Source: Penelope pileata (Eukaryota > Chordata > Aves > Galliformes > Cracidae). Taken from it: 64,000 nt of DNA. The position numbers and the translations under genes were made by a program. The stretch spans positions 461,694 to 525,693 of the forward strand of contig WBMW01005662.1 of the NCBI GenBank assembly GCA_013396635.1. The letters are read 5' to 3'. Below the pieces are notes generated by a model. That model was given only the letters and a program-made list of their open reading frames with translations, had not been told where the DNA came from and did no database searches. Below are positions 38,221-50,190 of this stretch, piece after piece (position 1 is the stretch's first letter; the number at the start of each line of letters is the position of its first letter).

Positions 38221-40634
38221 TTTTCAGATATTCTTTTTTCGTTGGCTTATGTGACCATACATTTACATGTATAATGCATACTGGTTAGTTTTTTTTTTTT
38301 TAGTGCCTGCCTCCTTTTAGACAATTAGGAATTATATGTGCCTTTAATTTTTAGCTCATAAACTTTGTGATCTCATGCTGTGTCTCAATTGCTCGTTGCT
38401 GCAGTGCCTTGCTGCCTTACTGAAGTACATCTCATGGGTTGTAAAGGTGTACTTAAAATTCACAGCTGCAAAGGCTGAAATGGAGAAATGAGCAGAGTAG
38501 CATTCATTTTATGCTTCTAAGAAACTGATGGAATTGTTTCCTTCAGTAGTTCATCAAACTCAGTGTTAAGAAATTTCTTGGTGAATCTGTTGGTGTGGAT
38601 TGCATATCAACATTACATTTGTATCATCTGCTGCCAGCTAGGGATTTATGTACGTTGTCACAGAGATCTTCACCTGGCACTAAGAGTAAGAGGACATATT
38701 TAAAAGTGAACAATAGAGTGGTGAAGAGAAATTCAGATTTAACATTGTTTCAGGGTAGGGCATGCTGCAGAAAAAATAGCACTTGTATAAACAAAGAAAA
38801 TATCTTCCTTTGTTTAAACATAAATCACTTTCCAGCCCACGTTTGCAACAGTATGTTGGGCAGAGACAGAATTTGATTAGAATTCTTTTCTTAGTAAAAG
38901 AAAGTCTGAAGAATTAGAAAAAACGGTAGATTTAAAAACAAAGTGAAGCCTTCATCGGAATGATTTGTCTGCTCTACTTACTGACATTCAGGTACCAGAG
39001 TTTTGCATACAAACAAGCCACGTCTATGTTAGGGTGAATTTTACATTGGTTTTTCGCTTTTCAGAAGTCTAGGATGGTTCATATTGCTTCAACACTTAAT
39101 ACTTTACGGCTAGAAATACTAAGAATTTAGAGAATACAGGTCATAGTATGTGATCCTGATTCTCACTGTGGTCCTGAATAGTGTTATCATTCTCTGCCTC
39201 CTTCAGAACGGTTGCAACATTTTGCAAAGCTCTGGTATCAGTTTATCAGCTTCCATCCCACGTCACTTACGATGATTTTATTTTCAGCTGAGCTGATAAT
39301 CAGCAAAGATAAGCTTGGAAGTGTTGAAAATTGCATGCAGCAACCAAGTGGAAACCTGGAAGAAGCATTTCTAGGTTGGTGAGGACTTAATAAAGAGTAG
39401 ACCTGAACTGGTTTGCATGCCAATATCCTTAGGCAGTCAAGAATTGTTATAGTGTCTGGGTGTACATCATTGTTAAAGGCAAGGGTGCGTGGTTACATTT
39501 TAGGTCACGCTGTTCTCCTGCCCTCAGCCTCTAGTCACACAAGTCTCATGGTTTCTCATGCAATTACTTCTGAAAATGAGATATTTGCATTTGAAAGAAG
39601 TTTTTTTCTTCTTTGACAATTCCTTCTTTTAAATACTAGTTTTAGATATTTGCTGTCTGTCATAAGCCACCTGCTGAGGTAGTCGTCTCCATCACATTTA
39701 ACTGCAGAATAAACATTTTTTGTATAGACGCCTCAGCATTGGCAGGTCATTTTTAGAGGCAGTGGTTGGAAACTTTGATTCTTCACATGTGCTTGCTGTG
39801 GTGAAGTAACCATGACCCAAGGCTTTGATGCGCTTAATGCTTTAAACTTCGGTAGTGCTTTGTAACTTGCTTAGTCTCTGTGCTCATGCTTGCTTGATGC
39901 TCCTGTGCCTCAGCACTGTGCTGAGAAGTCCTGGTGTTAACTTTGCAGTTTCTGAGCCCCGTTGGGATTGTGTTCGTAACAGGCAGTGGTGGAGGCTCTG
40001 GCTGGAAGTTTGAAATCCTGCTGCAGGTTTGAGGGACTCTGCTGAAATACTCTTCTGCTTCCTTGGGATTAGACCGGGCCCCTAGCCTTAGGGACTAGAA
40101 CTCTCCAAGCCCGAAGTTTACTCTCTCTAGAACTGGGTGCTGTTTACATATAACATGTTTATTTTTAATAGTTTGGGACTGCAGGGTTTCGAAACAAGGA
40201 AGTTGTGCTAACTTACCTGGGACTTTTAGCCTCACATAAAGTCTGCACAGATGATCCTGCTACACTCACATTTTTAAGGATGAGCTTACAATCCAGTCGT
40301 ATATTTTTCGGATTTTAAAAAAAGAAATCTAAGTTCCCATAACTGTTCTTAAATTGAAGATTCTGAACTCCATGTAAATGGCTAGGCATGTTCAGCAATG
40401 CTTTAGCATTTAGACTCCGCTCAGAAAGAATTAGGAGCAACACTGAAATTTGAACTCCCAACGGCTCAAGAGATGGGCTTCATTATTTTTAAAATGATGA
40501 GTATTTAAAAAAGAAAATGGGAAAACTAATTTTAACTGTCTCTTCACAGTTCTTTTTGCAGGAAAGGACTACGGCAGAGAGTGCTTCAAATATTAGAAAC
40601 AAATATGGAAAGTGTGTGGAAAGAATTAAAAAAA

Positions 40635-40649
40635 ATATATATATATATA
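40635..40649 (+). repeat. (AT)n microsatellite
   Basis: Seven AT units after an A-run, in intron 2. Confidence 0.85.
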
Positions 40650-43600
40650 CACCTATGATACCAGAAGTGCAGGAGGAGATATAATTCAATTAAAGACAAG
40701 AATAATATAGCAGTGTACATCTGACTTTCAGAGAGCTGTGCTATTTCTGCATTTGAAATTTGGTGCAGGGAACAGCACAGTTAATATTGTCCAGCAGCCA
40801 ATGTCACGGGCAGCGTGCCAAAAGATTCTTCCCAGGATGATACTTGTCTCTACACCCCAAGAGCGTATTTCAGATGAATTAATGCGTAGTATGAAACTTG
40901 CTTGACCAAATACAGTCAAGTTTACATTTTCAGTGCTCGATGATTTGAAACTGTTGTGTATCAAAATGACAAATTAATGGGGAACTAGAAACAGACTTCT
41001 TAAATGCATCTCAGTTATTTGTAATCCATGTACGCTTTTTCTTCTGTGGAGAATCGATACTGTGCTTACCTCTGTGTGTATGTTTTGTATAAGAATATTA
41101 GAAACTGGAGATTTTAAAGAATTTATATGCAATCATGTATATATACATTTTTTTTACCATATGCATAGGCTTCTTTAAAATCAAATTACTTTCTAATTGT
41201 ATCAATAATCTCTAAGAATTCATTATTCTGAATGTTTTTTCTCACCCTTGTTAACTGTGATCACTTGCTCATCAATGTTTGGATTCTTCCATATTAGATC
41301 AAACTTGCATTATTTAGGCACCATGCAGCCAGAACTCAGTGCAGCAGGTACTCAGTTGCAAATAACTGTAGGCATCTAAACAGATGTGGCCATCACTGGG
41401 GCCAGTAACACTGGCAGAGCTGTTCATCAGGCTAGTGTCCTATGCAGTCACAGTCCCATTTATAAGTGGGAAGATATTTAAATATTAAAAGCTAATTTGA
41501 AAATGAGGAAAACTGCTAGTGGTGTTAAATTCTGTTGAAACGTTTACATTTAACACCCAGGTCAAATCTTCCTCCACTTTCTTATTTTACCAGTGATCCA
41601 TTTAAATTGCTAGAACCATTGATCAAGACCAGAACAGAGGACACTTGAATGAAATTCTAGGACTGTTGCAATTTGTCTATCTTTTCCTTCACATTTCTAA
41701 GTGAAGAAATAGAGTTCCTGTGTTTATTTTGGTTTTATTTGTTGTTTTGGTTTTTAATTGCATCTGAAAAGATATGAAAGTACAGGGGCCTCAGTTTCAT
41801 TTCTAGGTCTGGTGCAGGTCAGAGCTGTGGAGAGGCAGGTTTAACCCATACGGTTGGTGTGCAGCTGTCAGTGTCCTGGCCTACCATTCCTCCCAGGCCG
41901 CTGCTCCCACATGGACACCCAGCACAGAGTCGCCTTGACCCTCTCCTCTAGACTCCTGGAGTTTACATAAAGCAGAACTGAGACTTGGTGTGGAAAAATT
42001 CTTCTTTTGTCTTGATGATCTCTCTTTTTTACATTGCAGCAGCGTAGCGATGATTCTCATTTCTTAGCCCCACCTCACCCAACTCCTTTGAAAGTGGGAA
42101 GTGCACAGGTTGTTCTGAGCCCAGCTGAGTTTTCTGAACTTCAGGCTCATCTGATACAGCTGTGTACTTTGGTTCATACAGTGGTGTTTCTCTACCAGGT
42201 CTGTGAAAGCTGATTTTAAACAGACTTTGGTGTATAAAGCTTTGATGGATTGACAGAAATATTTTCTGATTTCACTTGAATGCTAATTCCCACTTCTAAG
42301 TGAAGGTCAGTTTGCAAAAGGCAGACCAAAGCTTTATACGAGTATTTTGTCTGTTTTGATGTTTTGGAGCTTTCTGCAACTTCCTGTGTGACTTAAAAGG
42401 GTTGTAAAAGGGTTGTGTGTGTTGACACTTCATAACATTTGAGCCTAAAAATAACCAGCAGTTCTTTCTTCTTATGATGAAACTTTAACATAAATTTTAA
42501 AAAAGAAAACAACTGCCAAAAAGTAGCAGCTTTCTCTACTTTTCTCCTTGAACAGATACAGATCAGCAACTTAGACAAAGATAGTGACACAGAACATTTG
42601 GAAAATCTTTCGTATCAAAGACCAGGTTATGCAATGTCTGACAAGGATCCAAACCAACAGAGGCCAGAAAACCATTTGTGCGTTCTTGAACTGCATATGC
42701 CGTAGGATTTCTGTATTTAATTTTGCTATAAAGCCAGTAGAGAAATGGAGTTTCTGAAAATTATTTACATTTGTAAAGTAGAGGACATAATAGCAAGTGG
42801 AATGCAACACGTCTGGAGCCTCAGCTGGGAAGAGAAAAGAGTCATCTCCCCTGATTCAGGCAAATGGAAAAACGAAATTATGGGGTGAAGTGATGAGTCA
42901 CTATCTCATTTGGTAAATGTGTTTGCCACTCAGTGCAGAGCCCGTGGACTCATTCTAAAAAGCCCAGTTTGAAAGCAAGTCTTCATTTGGCTGGTGTCAT
43001 TGGAATGCCTTGCAGTCACTTACTCTGAAAGCTGGTTGATTTTCACTTGCAATGAGAAATGAGGCAGGTTCCTGCCAGAAAACTTCACCAGCTACTTCAT
43101 GGTAACGTTCCTCAGTGTATGAGGCAAATTTCTAACTGGCAGATTAGCACATTTCTGAAAATAAAGCCACCTGCTTTTACCACTAATGAAAACAAGAATT
43201 TTGTGAGCTGTATTGAGGTTAGACAGAGCGTTGTTGTTGTTGTTATTGCAGTGATAAGAGCAGGGTGATAGTAATTAAAATTTTTTCACAAGTGCCATAG
43301 AGAGCACAGGGCTCTGGTTACAAATGCTAGTTCATGTTGCTCATTGAGACCTGGGCAAGTTCGTGGCTGATGTTTGTCCCCACCTGCTGGTAGAGGAGGA
43401 AGGAAGCAGAGGAAGGAAGGAGCTTCAAAGCTGCCATCTTCCATGTTGTATTTTAATTGTGATGGGATACGATGTCAGAGAGAGCTTTTAGGAAAAATGT
43501 TTTATTTTACTTGGCCAATTGCTAATTCTGAAGAAAAAAATATCACTTCAGGCACAGAGAAGCTCCTGCTGATCCTCAGGGATGACTTCTGATCTGAAAA

Positions 43601-44116
43601 GGCTTGTGTAGCTGAAATGTCTTTTTTTCTCAGGCTGTATTATTAATCTTACAAAAAACAAAAGAGAACAAGACCAAAAGAACCAACTACCTTACACATT
43701 TTAAAAAACTGGAAGCAAAACACTATTATTTTGTTGCTATATTTGTCTGTTTTGCATTGCACTGATTTTGATACACTTTTCTATAGTTATACCAGGAACA
43801 TCATGTTGAGTGATTTTGCAGGAATTTCTTTAGCCTTCTGTAATACAGATCCAGTGTTTCAATATCTCTTGCTGACATGAATGATCCTGGGGCAAGATAC
43901 AAAGCAAGGCAAAGGTGAAATAGCCTGCTCCTCTCAGTTGGGTTTTTCCTGATCTGTTCTTTTCCTGTGATCCAGGAATGTGAAAAAAGCCACTGGTTAG
44001 CAAATAGTTCTTACTTAGATTTGCATATGATAACATCAGTTTGTGAGTTTCAGCGACACATGGTGTTAAATGTTAGCCAAGAATGGATCACTCTGCACCC
44101 TGAACAAACAGCCATG

Positions 44117-44144
44117 CCCACTTAATAGTTCCCACTTAATAGTT
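44117..44144 (+). repeat. Perfect 14-bp tandem duplication
   Basis: CCCACTTAATAGTT occurs twice in direct succession. Confidence 0.95.
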
Positions 44145-45347
44145 GTGTGATGCCATATACACATACAGATTTTCTTGTGTGAAAGAACACAGGTGTTGTA
44201 ACTACAGCTGGCTGTGCACTCTTTCACATCTGTCTTGCTCCAAAGCTGCTTTCCATGATGAACATCCATGAAATCAATCTGAAGGCTACAATACAAAGAA
44301 ATGTTTTATTTTAATAGCCAAGAATGATGAGGGGAATTACAGGATTTAAAAGAAGAATTCAACTGGAAAAGGATTTTAAGCCCTGAGAACAATTTGGTAA
44401 ACTCTAGATACTTAGAGAATTTAAAGAGAGAATATTTGGCTTTTTTAAAAAGAAGGCTGTGGCTAAAACTGAGCTTTTCCTCAGCAAAATATGCATCTGG
44501 AAACAATCCTGATTTGTGTTTTCATCAACGAAAGTACTGATTTCTTTTTTCTTATATATGCATTTCTTCGCTTGCACTTTGCTGTAGAAATTCTCTTGTT
44601 CTTGAACGTTGCCTGAAGTCTCATGATAACAGTGTTGTCTGGTGTAAATTTTTGTACTAACTCGACTGCTTTTTTTCATTCTTACATTAATTGCATATGC
44701 AACAGTTGAGAAGATAGTACCTCAAACAATATTCTTTATTTATATTCCATTTTATGAAATGTTTGCATAGTTAACATATAAGACTGCGTCTGAAAATGAT
44801 ATGTAGGCTGAAACCCTTTTAGGGAATAAAGATCTACGTTCAAAAGGTCTCAGGACAGAGTTTCTGAAACACTACTGCCCTGAACCAGGGAGAGATGTGA
44901 TTGTGTATGGCTTGTATGCTCATAAATATCCTTTAGGACCATCTTGTACGTCAAAACTACTGTGTAAACTACAGCATGAATGATGAAAAAGGTCTTTAAC
45001 AGCTCAGCTAGCTGTCAGGCAGTTTGCTTGTGTAATTCACTGAATTCATTCATATGTGCTTGGTATCATTTGCTGTGCGTTTCCGGGACACTAACGTCAG
45101 AGACTGCTTTTTCAGTAGAAACTGTGAATATGGAGGGGTTCTGAACAGGCCAGTTTCCATATGAACAGGCAGGTCAATTGGTCCATGGTGGGAAGATGTT
45201 CCCGCAGACAGCAGCCCCGCTGGAGGACAGCCACTAGTTCTGCGCTGTGTGACTCAGTCCTGGACCCCATCTGGTGCACCCTGCTTCCAGAAGTTCTTGA
45301 GCAGGTACTGAATGTTTCGGTAAATAAGACCTAAACTGGGCTGAGAG

Positions 45348-45400
45348 GTTTTGGTTTTTATGTTGTGTTTTCTAGAGTTTTTGGTTTTTATATTGTGTTG
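45348..45400 (+). repeat. Near-tandem duplication, about 29-bp period
   Basis: TTTTGGTTTTTATGTTGTGT and TTTTGGTTTTTATATTGTGT follow each other with a short spacer. The T-rich unit is nearly identical in both copies. Confidence 0.8.
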
Positions 45401-45461
45401 TTCTACACTGGAAGGACTAGATAAAAAGTTAACTCTTCTTACCTTTTGAGGCTTCCTTCTC

Positions 45462-45490
45462 AAAAAAAAAAAAAAAGAAAAAGAAAAAAG
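45462..45490 (+). repeat. A-rich run
   Basis: An A15 run followed by AAAAAG-type units. No retroposon body precedes it. Confidence 0.85.
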
Positions 45491-48354
45491 ATATGCACAT
45501 TCAAAAACATAAAGATATTGCCCAAATTCACCTATTTCAGTTGAACATATCAGATTGGTGTTGTTCAGGAGTCCCTTCCTTGCTCTTTCTCTCCTGTGGG
45601 ATTGGAATTGTCTGATGCAGCACGCCCCAGCACTGCTGTGCCATGGCTGGATTGGGAAGGGAGGAGAGCAGTGCAAGGTGAGCTTTGTAGTCCAAGGAAG
45701 AGAATACACCTCCTAGGAGCCTTGGCTACCTGAGTTTTGTATGTCTTGTTTACAAATATAACTGCAAAATTTATTTGGGGAAGTAGAGGAGAAAACTTTA
45801 TTACCTTCTCTGATTTCATGCTAGTTCTCCTCATTCCACATGGGCTGCTGTGCATGGAGGGTTAGTCTTCATGAAGGACTTCTACATGGTATTGAACACC
45901 GCAGACCTGTATTTCAAAACGTGTTATGCTTGCTTCTCAAACGGTCTGTGTCGAAGGTGGGGCCTTTAGTTTGTGAGGTTACTGTTTAATTTCCAAGCCC
46001 TCTTCCTAAGCTGCTTCTTGCTCGAGGTAGACCAAAGCACTTAAATTAAGGAATTAATGAAAGAAGCCGCTGATTATGCACAATGATAGATAAGGTTTCA
46101 CAGCTGTGTCTGGTTTCATTATCTTTCTACACAGAAATATTCCAGAAATGAGCAGCGAAGGCCAAAGATCTGCAATCATATTCCTACTTTCACATGGTTT
46201 TTAATGCTTTGATGACACATTCCAGTCCTCTGTTGCTAGTTTTTAATTTTTTAATATGCTGTGCTTGGATGGAGAAGTGAAAATGTCTGTTTTGTTTACA
46301 AACTCAGCAATTAATTGTTTCCTGACTGTTAAACAGCTGTTTGGTACAGGTGAGGACTGACAGAGGCAATTGCAAAGCCTGCAGTGGTTTCCTGCTTCTC
46401 TCCCTGTTGACCGATGTGTGCTTGAGGGGTGTCTAATCTGCCTTAAAGAGCTGTAAGCCGCTGGGAGGAGGTGCTGGCGGGATGTAGTGAGGTGTGTTCT
46501 GTCTGCTCTTCTCCTGTCTCTGCCAAGCACAGGTACTTGAGCTGCCTGCCTGGAGTGATGCATGGGTCTTCAATGATGGGCTGGTGCAATCTGGGAGCTC
46601 CTCTGCAGCAGGAATTCTTGGCTGACCAAACTTGATTGCCATGTGCATCCTACTGTAACACAGTCTCTCATTCTATGTTTTGTATTTGTTGCATTGTTTG
46701 CAATATGCTCTTTCTTTTGAGAAAGAAGTCAGAAAATGTCATTCCTTGACATATTGAAATGAGTTATTTTGGGTAAGTTGGAGTTGAATCTGTAGGGATG
46801 CTGAAGTATAATGTAGAATATATTCTTGCCAGTACAAATCTATTCAATTGTTCAAAGCCAGAAAAATGTAGTTACTCGTTAGCCTACAAAGTCAATTTTC
46901 TTGTGGAGGAGAAGATTTAAAGGGGACTTTTTTTCTACTGCAAGTTAGTTCTGAGACCAAAAGGGTTTTTTTTTTTTTTAGAGGATGTCACAGTCTGCTT
47001 GTTCAATAGAGAAAGTGTTAAGGAACTCATGCTCAGAACAGTAAGTAGCAAAATCTTCATATCAAATATCTGGAGATAAAAGACTTCTGTTTACTTAGTT
47101 AGGGGTCCTCAAGGGGCGCAGCAGGATGAATGTTTGAATTCTCTTTGCTCTGCTGAATTTGTAATTTATTACTGTTGGTTGAAAGATCAGTGCGCATTCC
47201 CCACTGCTTTCAACTGCTTTTTCTGACTTCCTTTTGGGTTCAAACTTAGTGCGGACAACTCCAAGACCCTTTTGTTTGCCTGTGTAAGCTGCAACCTTAT
47301 CTCAAAAACAGGAGATTTTTACAATCCCATTATTACAGAAACACTTTTTTTTTTTTTGTTATAGTATATCACTGAGAGCAACTAGCATGAAGCTCTGCTT
47401 CTTTCAAGCTGCCTTTTGGCTTTTGGGAGAATTGTGACTGCCAGAGGAACATTCGGCACTCGTTGTATGCAATGCTAGTAATTACTTTGGACTGTGCTAG
47501 TCACAATGCTAGTGAAAACTTTCTTATATCCCTGATGCTAAAACTTGCACTGACAAGAATTGTGGGTTGGGGGTGCTTTCCCCACTTAGTTAAGATTCAG
47601 CACTTTTGAGTTTAGCAGTTTAGCAAAAAAGGGGAAGACGGTTACCAACTGTTATGCTTTTTCTCCAGATGTTTCCTCTAAGACAAATATCTAGGGTTTT
47701 ATTATGACACAGAAAGAACATGCCAGTAAGAGAATGGTTTGGGTTTTTTTCTGTTCATTGTTAGATCTAAACAGCCAGTCAATCAAATACTGTGGTAGAT
47801 TGTCTTGTATTTCAAATGGAACATGCCCATGCTTGTTAATGAGAGCTGCTCTCTTCTAAGCAGAGTGTTAAAGAGTTTTTATTCAAAATGCTTTTGGATG
47901 CAAACTAAAAATAAGATTATTTTAAAGTAGTCTTATTGTAAAGTACTCTTCTCGTAAATATTATACATGGGGTTTTTTTTTTTTACTTAAAAGACTTGTT
48001 CATACAAGAAGCAGCAGGCTCCTGTTCTACTTTCTCTAAAATTGGTGGCAAAACACATTTTGACTTGAGAAGAAAAGGATCAGACCTATAGTCAGGGTTT
48101 AGCAGCAGTGGGACAAATCCCACAGCTGTTACTCTCATTTCTCTCAGGCAAAATTCCCATTGCCTTCCGGGTTTGGAGCGCAAATGCTATAATTATGCTA
48201 GCTCTGTTCTGAAGAGGTTCTCTCTTTTCAGCAGACCAAATTGCATTTAAAATGGATGTGCATAAAATACTGCATGGTAAATGCTGATGTGAGGAAGTAC
48301 AGTGGCTGACTGTTTTTTCATGGATTTTGAAGACATGCAAGGGAAACACTGTCC

Positions 48355-48430
48355 CTGTACGTTGCAGAGGAGTTGGACTAGATGACCTTTAAAGGTCCCT
48401 TCCAACTCTAAGGATCCTATGATTCTATAA
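48355..48430 (+). mobile_element. CR1 LINE 3' end, forward orientation
   Basis: GGAGTTGGACTAGATGACCT, TTAAAGGTCCCTTCCAACTC and a terminal CCTATGATTCTATAA are the CR1 3' end in the sense direction, truncated to about 75 bases. It lies in PIK3R1 intron 2, sense to the gene and opposite to the copies at 50,004 and 56,846. Confidence 0.88.
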
Positions 48431-50003
48431 TCATCTTGTTCTTCCTCTAGCATAGGACATGGAATTTCACTGGGAAATTCCTGGATCAAACTCCTGACTT
48501 CTAGTTGATTTTAAACATGTTTTTATTTTGTCCAGACTAGTCTCTTTAGTATGTACTTAATTAAGATGACTTAAATTTTGCCCATTTGTATGTGTTATAA
48601 AATAAGACTTGCAAATTTTTTAGCAGAAATATCTTAATTGGGGGAAGGGAGAGAGCGATGGACACTTAAAATAGTATTTTGTTAACGACAGTACAGAGAT
48701 TATTTTCACCAGGTTATTTTCTGCCATTATATTCAGTCATCATCCCTAATGCAAATAAAAAATTTGCTCCGTGCTGTTTTGGCCGGTATGTTTTTCTTCT
48801 CAGGGCTGCCAGTTTGGGTAACTACTGTGATGATAATTAGTGTTTCTTATAAGTGAGAAAATGATATGGTGACAATCTTAATTGGATACCCTGTTATTGT
48901 AACAAATTACTACATTTGAGATAAATACTGAGTTTTATTGCCTTCATGTATGTGCATACACACTGTATTAGCCAATCATTAAGATTACAAAACTGTGCAT
49001 TTAGAACTTGTATTTGTACGTGTAGTTACACCTCCTCACAGTGCATGAAGTCAGACGCAGTTGCCCCCTTTTCCCTCTCATGCTTGCTTGTTCATTTTAG
49101 AGGTCTTCACTGAAGGACTATGCCGTTCTGGTTGTTTAGTTTGAGGTCTTAGGCCACCTTCACTTCACAGCCTTCAGACTCCATCTGGAATCAGATTTTT
49201 TCATTACGTCTTGTGCTTGTTCCAGTGGCATTGCTGGTAGTACCTTGAAAGAGCTTCACAGTTAACTAAGTCGCCTTCGGGGCACAGTTGGGAGCAAAGA
49301 CAGCATCACGATTCCTGTGAGGAAGGAGGTGGCCCAAAACTGCAATGACAAAATAACTAGCATTTTAAGTTAGCTTAAGGTTTTAAGGTTTGTCTCGTTG
49401 TAATAGGGAGGCCATGTGAAAAAAATGTTAGAAAAGCTGAATTTGGGGTTGGAACTCAAGTAAAATTTCATTTAAATGTTCATTGAGATAACTAAAGAAC
49501 AAAAACCAGTACCCTGTTAGGTTTGACGGTGCAAGGCTTTATTTGTCACAAGGACTGAGTGCGGTCTGCTCACTCTATCACTGGCTTCAGCTGCTCAGCA
49601 CTGGGAGTCCAAGAGGAGCAAGCACACTTTGCTGACATTCCTCTGCCTGCATCATCCAGCTTCACCAGCTGAAATCTAACTGTAAGCATCAAAAGCAAAA
49701 GGATTGTTAGAATGTGAGTGCACACATTGAACAGATGTGGTACTATTTAGTGTTGTGTCACTTTTTTCCTGATTCTGAGAATTTTTAGTTTCAAATTCTA
49801 AGCCCTTTGTTATAAATGTAAAATGTAATAGAAGTGTGCATATTAGAGAGATGCATATTTTAAGTACCTTTTGCTTTTTTGATTGAATTGTAGTTGTGAT
49901 TCAGAGAAAGAATGCAGGGAATTTTCTAAATTATGGCAAATTGTGTAGGTAATTATGGTACTTGCAACTTGGTATTAATTTTTTAGTACCAATCAGTAAC
50001 ATT

Positions 50004-50190
50004 ACAGAATCATAGAACGGTTTGGGTTGGAAGGGGCCTTAGAGATCATCTTGCTCCAACCCCTCTGTTATGGGCAAGGACAGCTCTCACCAGATCATGT
50101 TGCTCAAAGCCCCATCCAGCCTAGTCTTGAACACTTCCAGGGAGGGAGCATCCGCAACTTCTCTGAGCAGCCTGTTCCACTTGCTTACTT
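50004..50190 (-). mobile_element. CR1 LINE 3' part, reverse orientation
   Basis: ACAGAATCATAGAACGGTTT, GGGTTGGAAGGGGCCTTAGA and AGCCCCATCCAGCCTAGTCT, through AGCAGCCTGTTCCACTTGCT, follow the CR1 consensus for about 185 bases on the minus strand. An apparent ORF that starts inside it is a by-product of the antisense repeat. Confidence 0.93.

Larger units (their letters stand above)
38157..48354 (+). other. PIK3R1 intron 2, proximal part; no gene seen
   Basis: AT-rich with stops in all frames and no p85-alpha exon. It contains a TG-rich tract at 38,174-38,220, an (AT)n at 40,635-40,649, a short (TTG)n near 43,231-43,246, tandem duplications at 44,117 and 45,348, and an A-rich run at 45,462-45,490. 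The longest open frames are not protein-like. Confidence 0.75.

Noticed and set aside
42030..42066. Acceptor-like TTTTTTACATTGCAG with a following ATG as a possible alternative exon
   Set aside because: The following frame closes after five codons and matches no p85-alpha exon.
47234..47250. GGGTTCAAACTTAG as a tRNA B box
   Set aside because: There is no A box at the right distance and no cloverleaf, so no tRNA is called.
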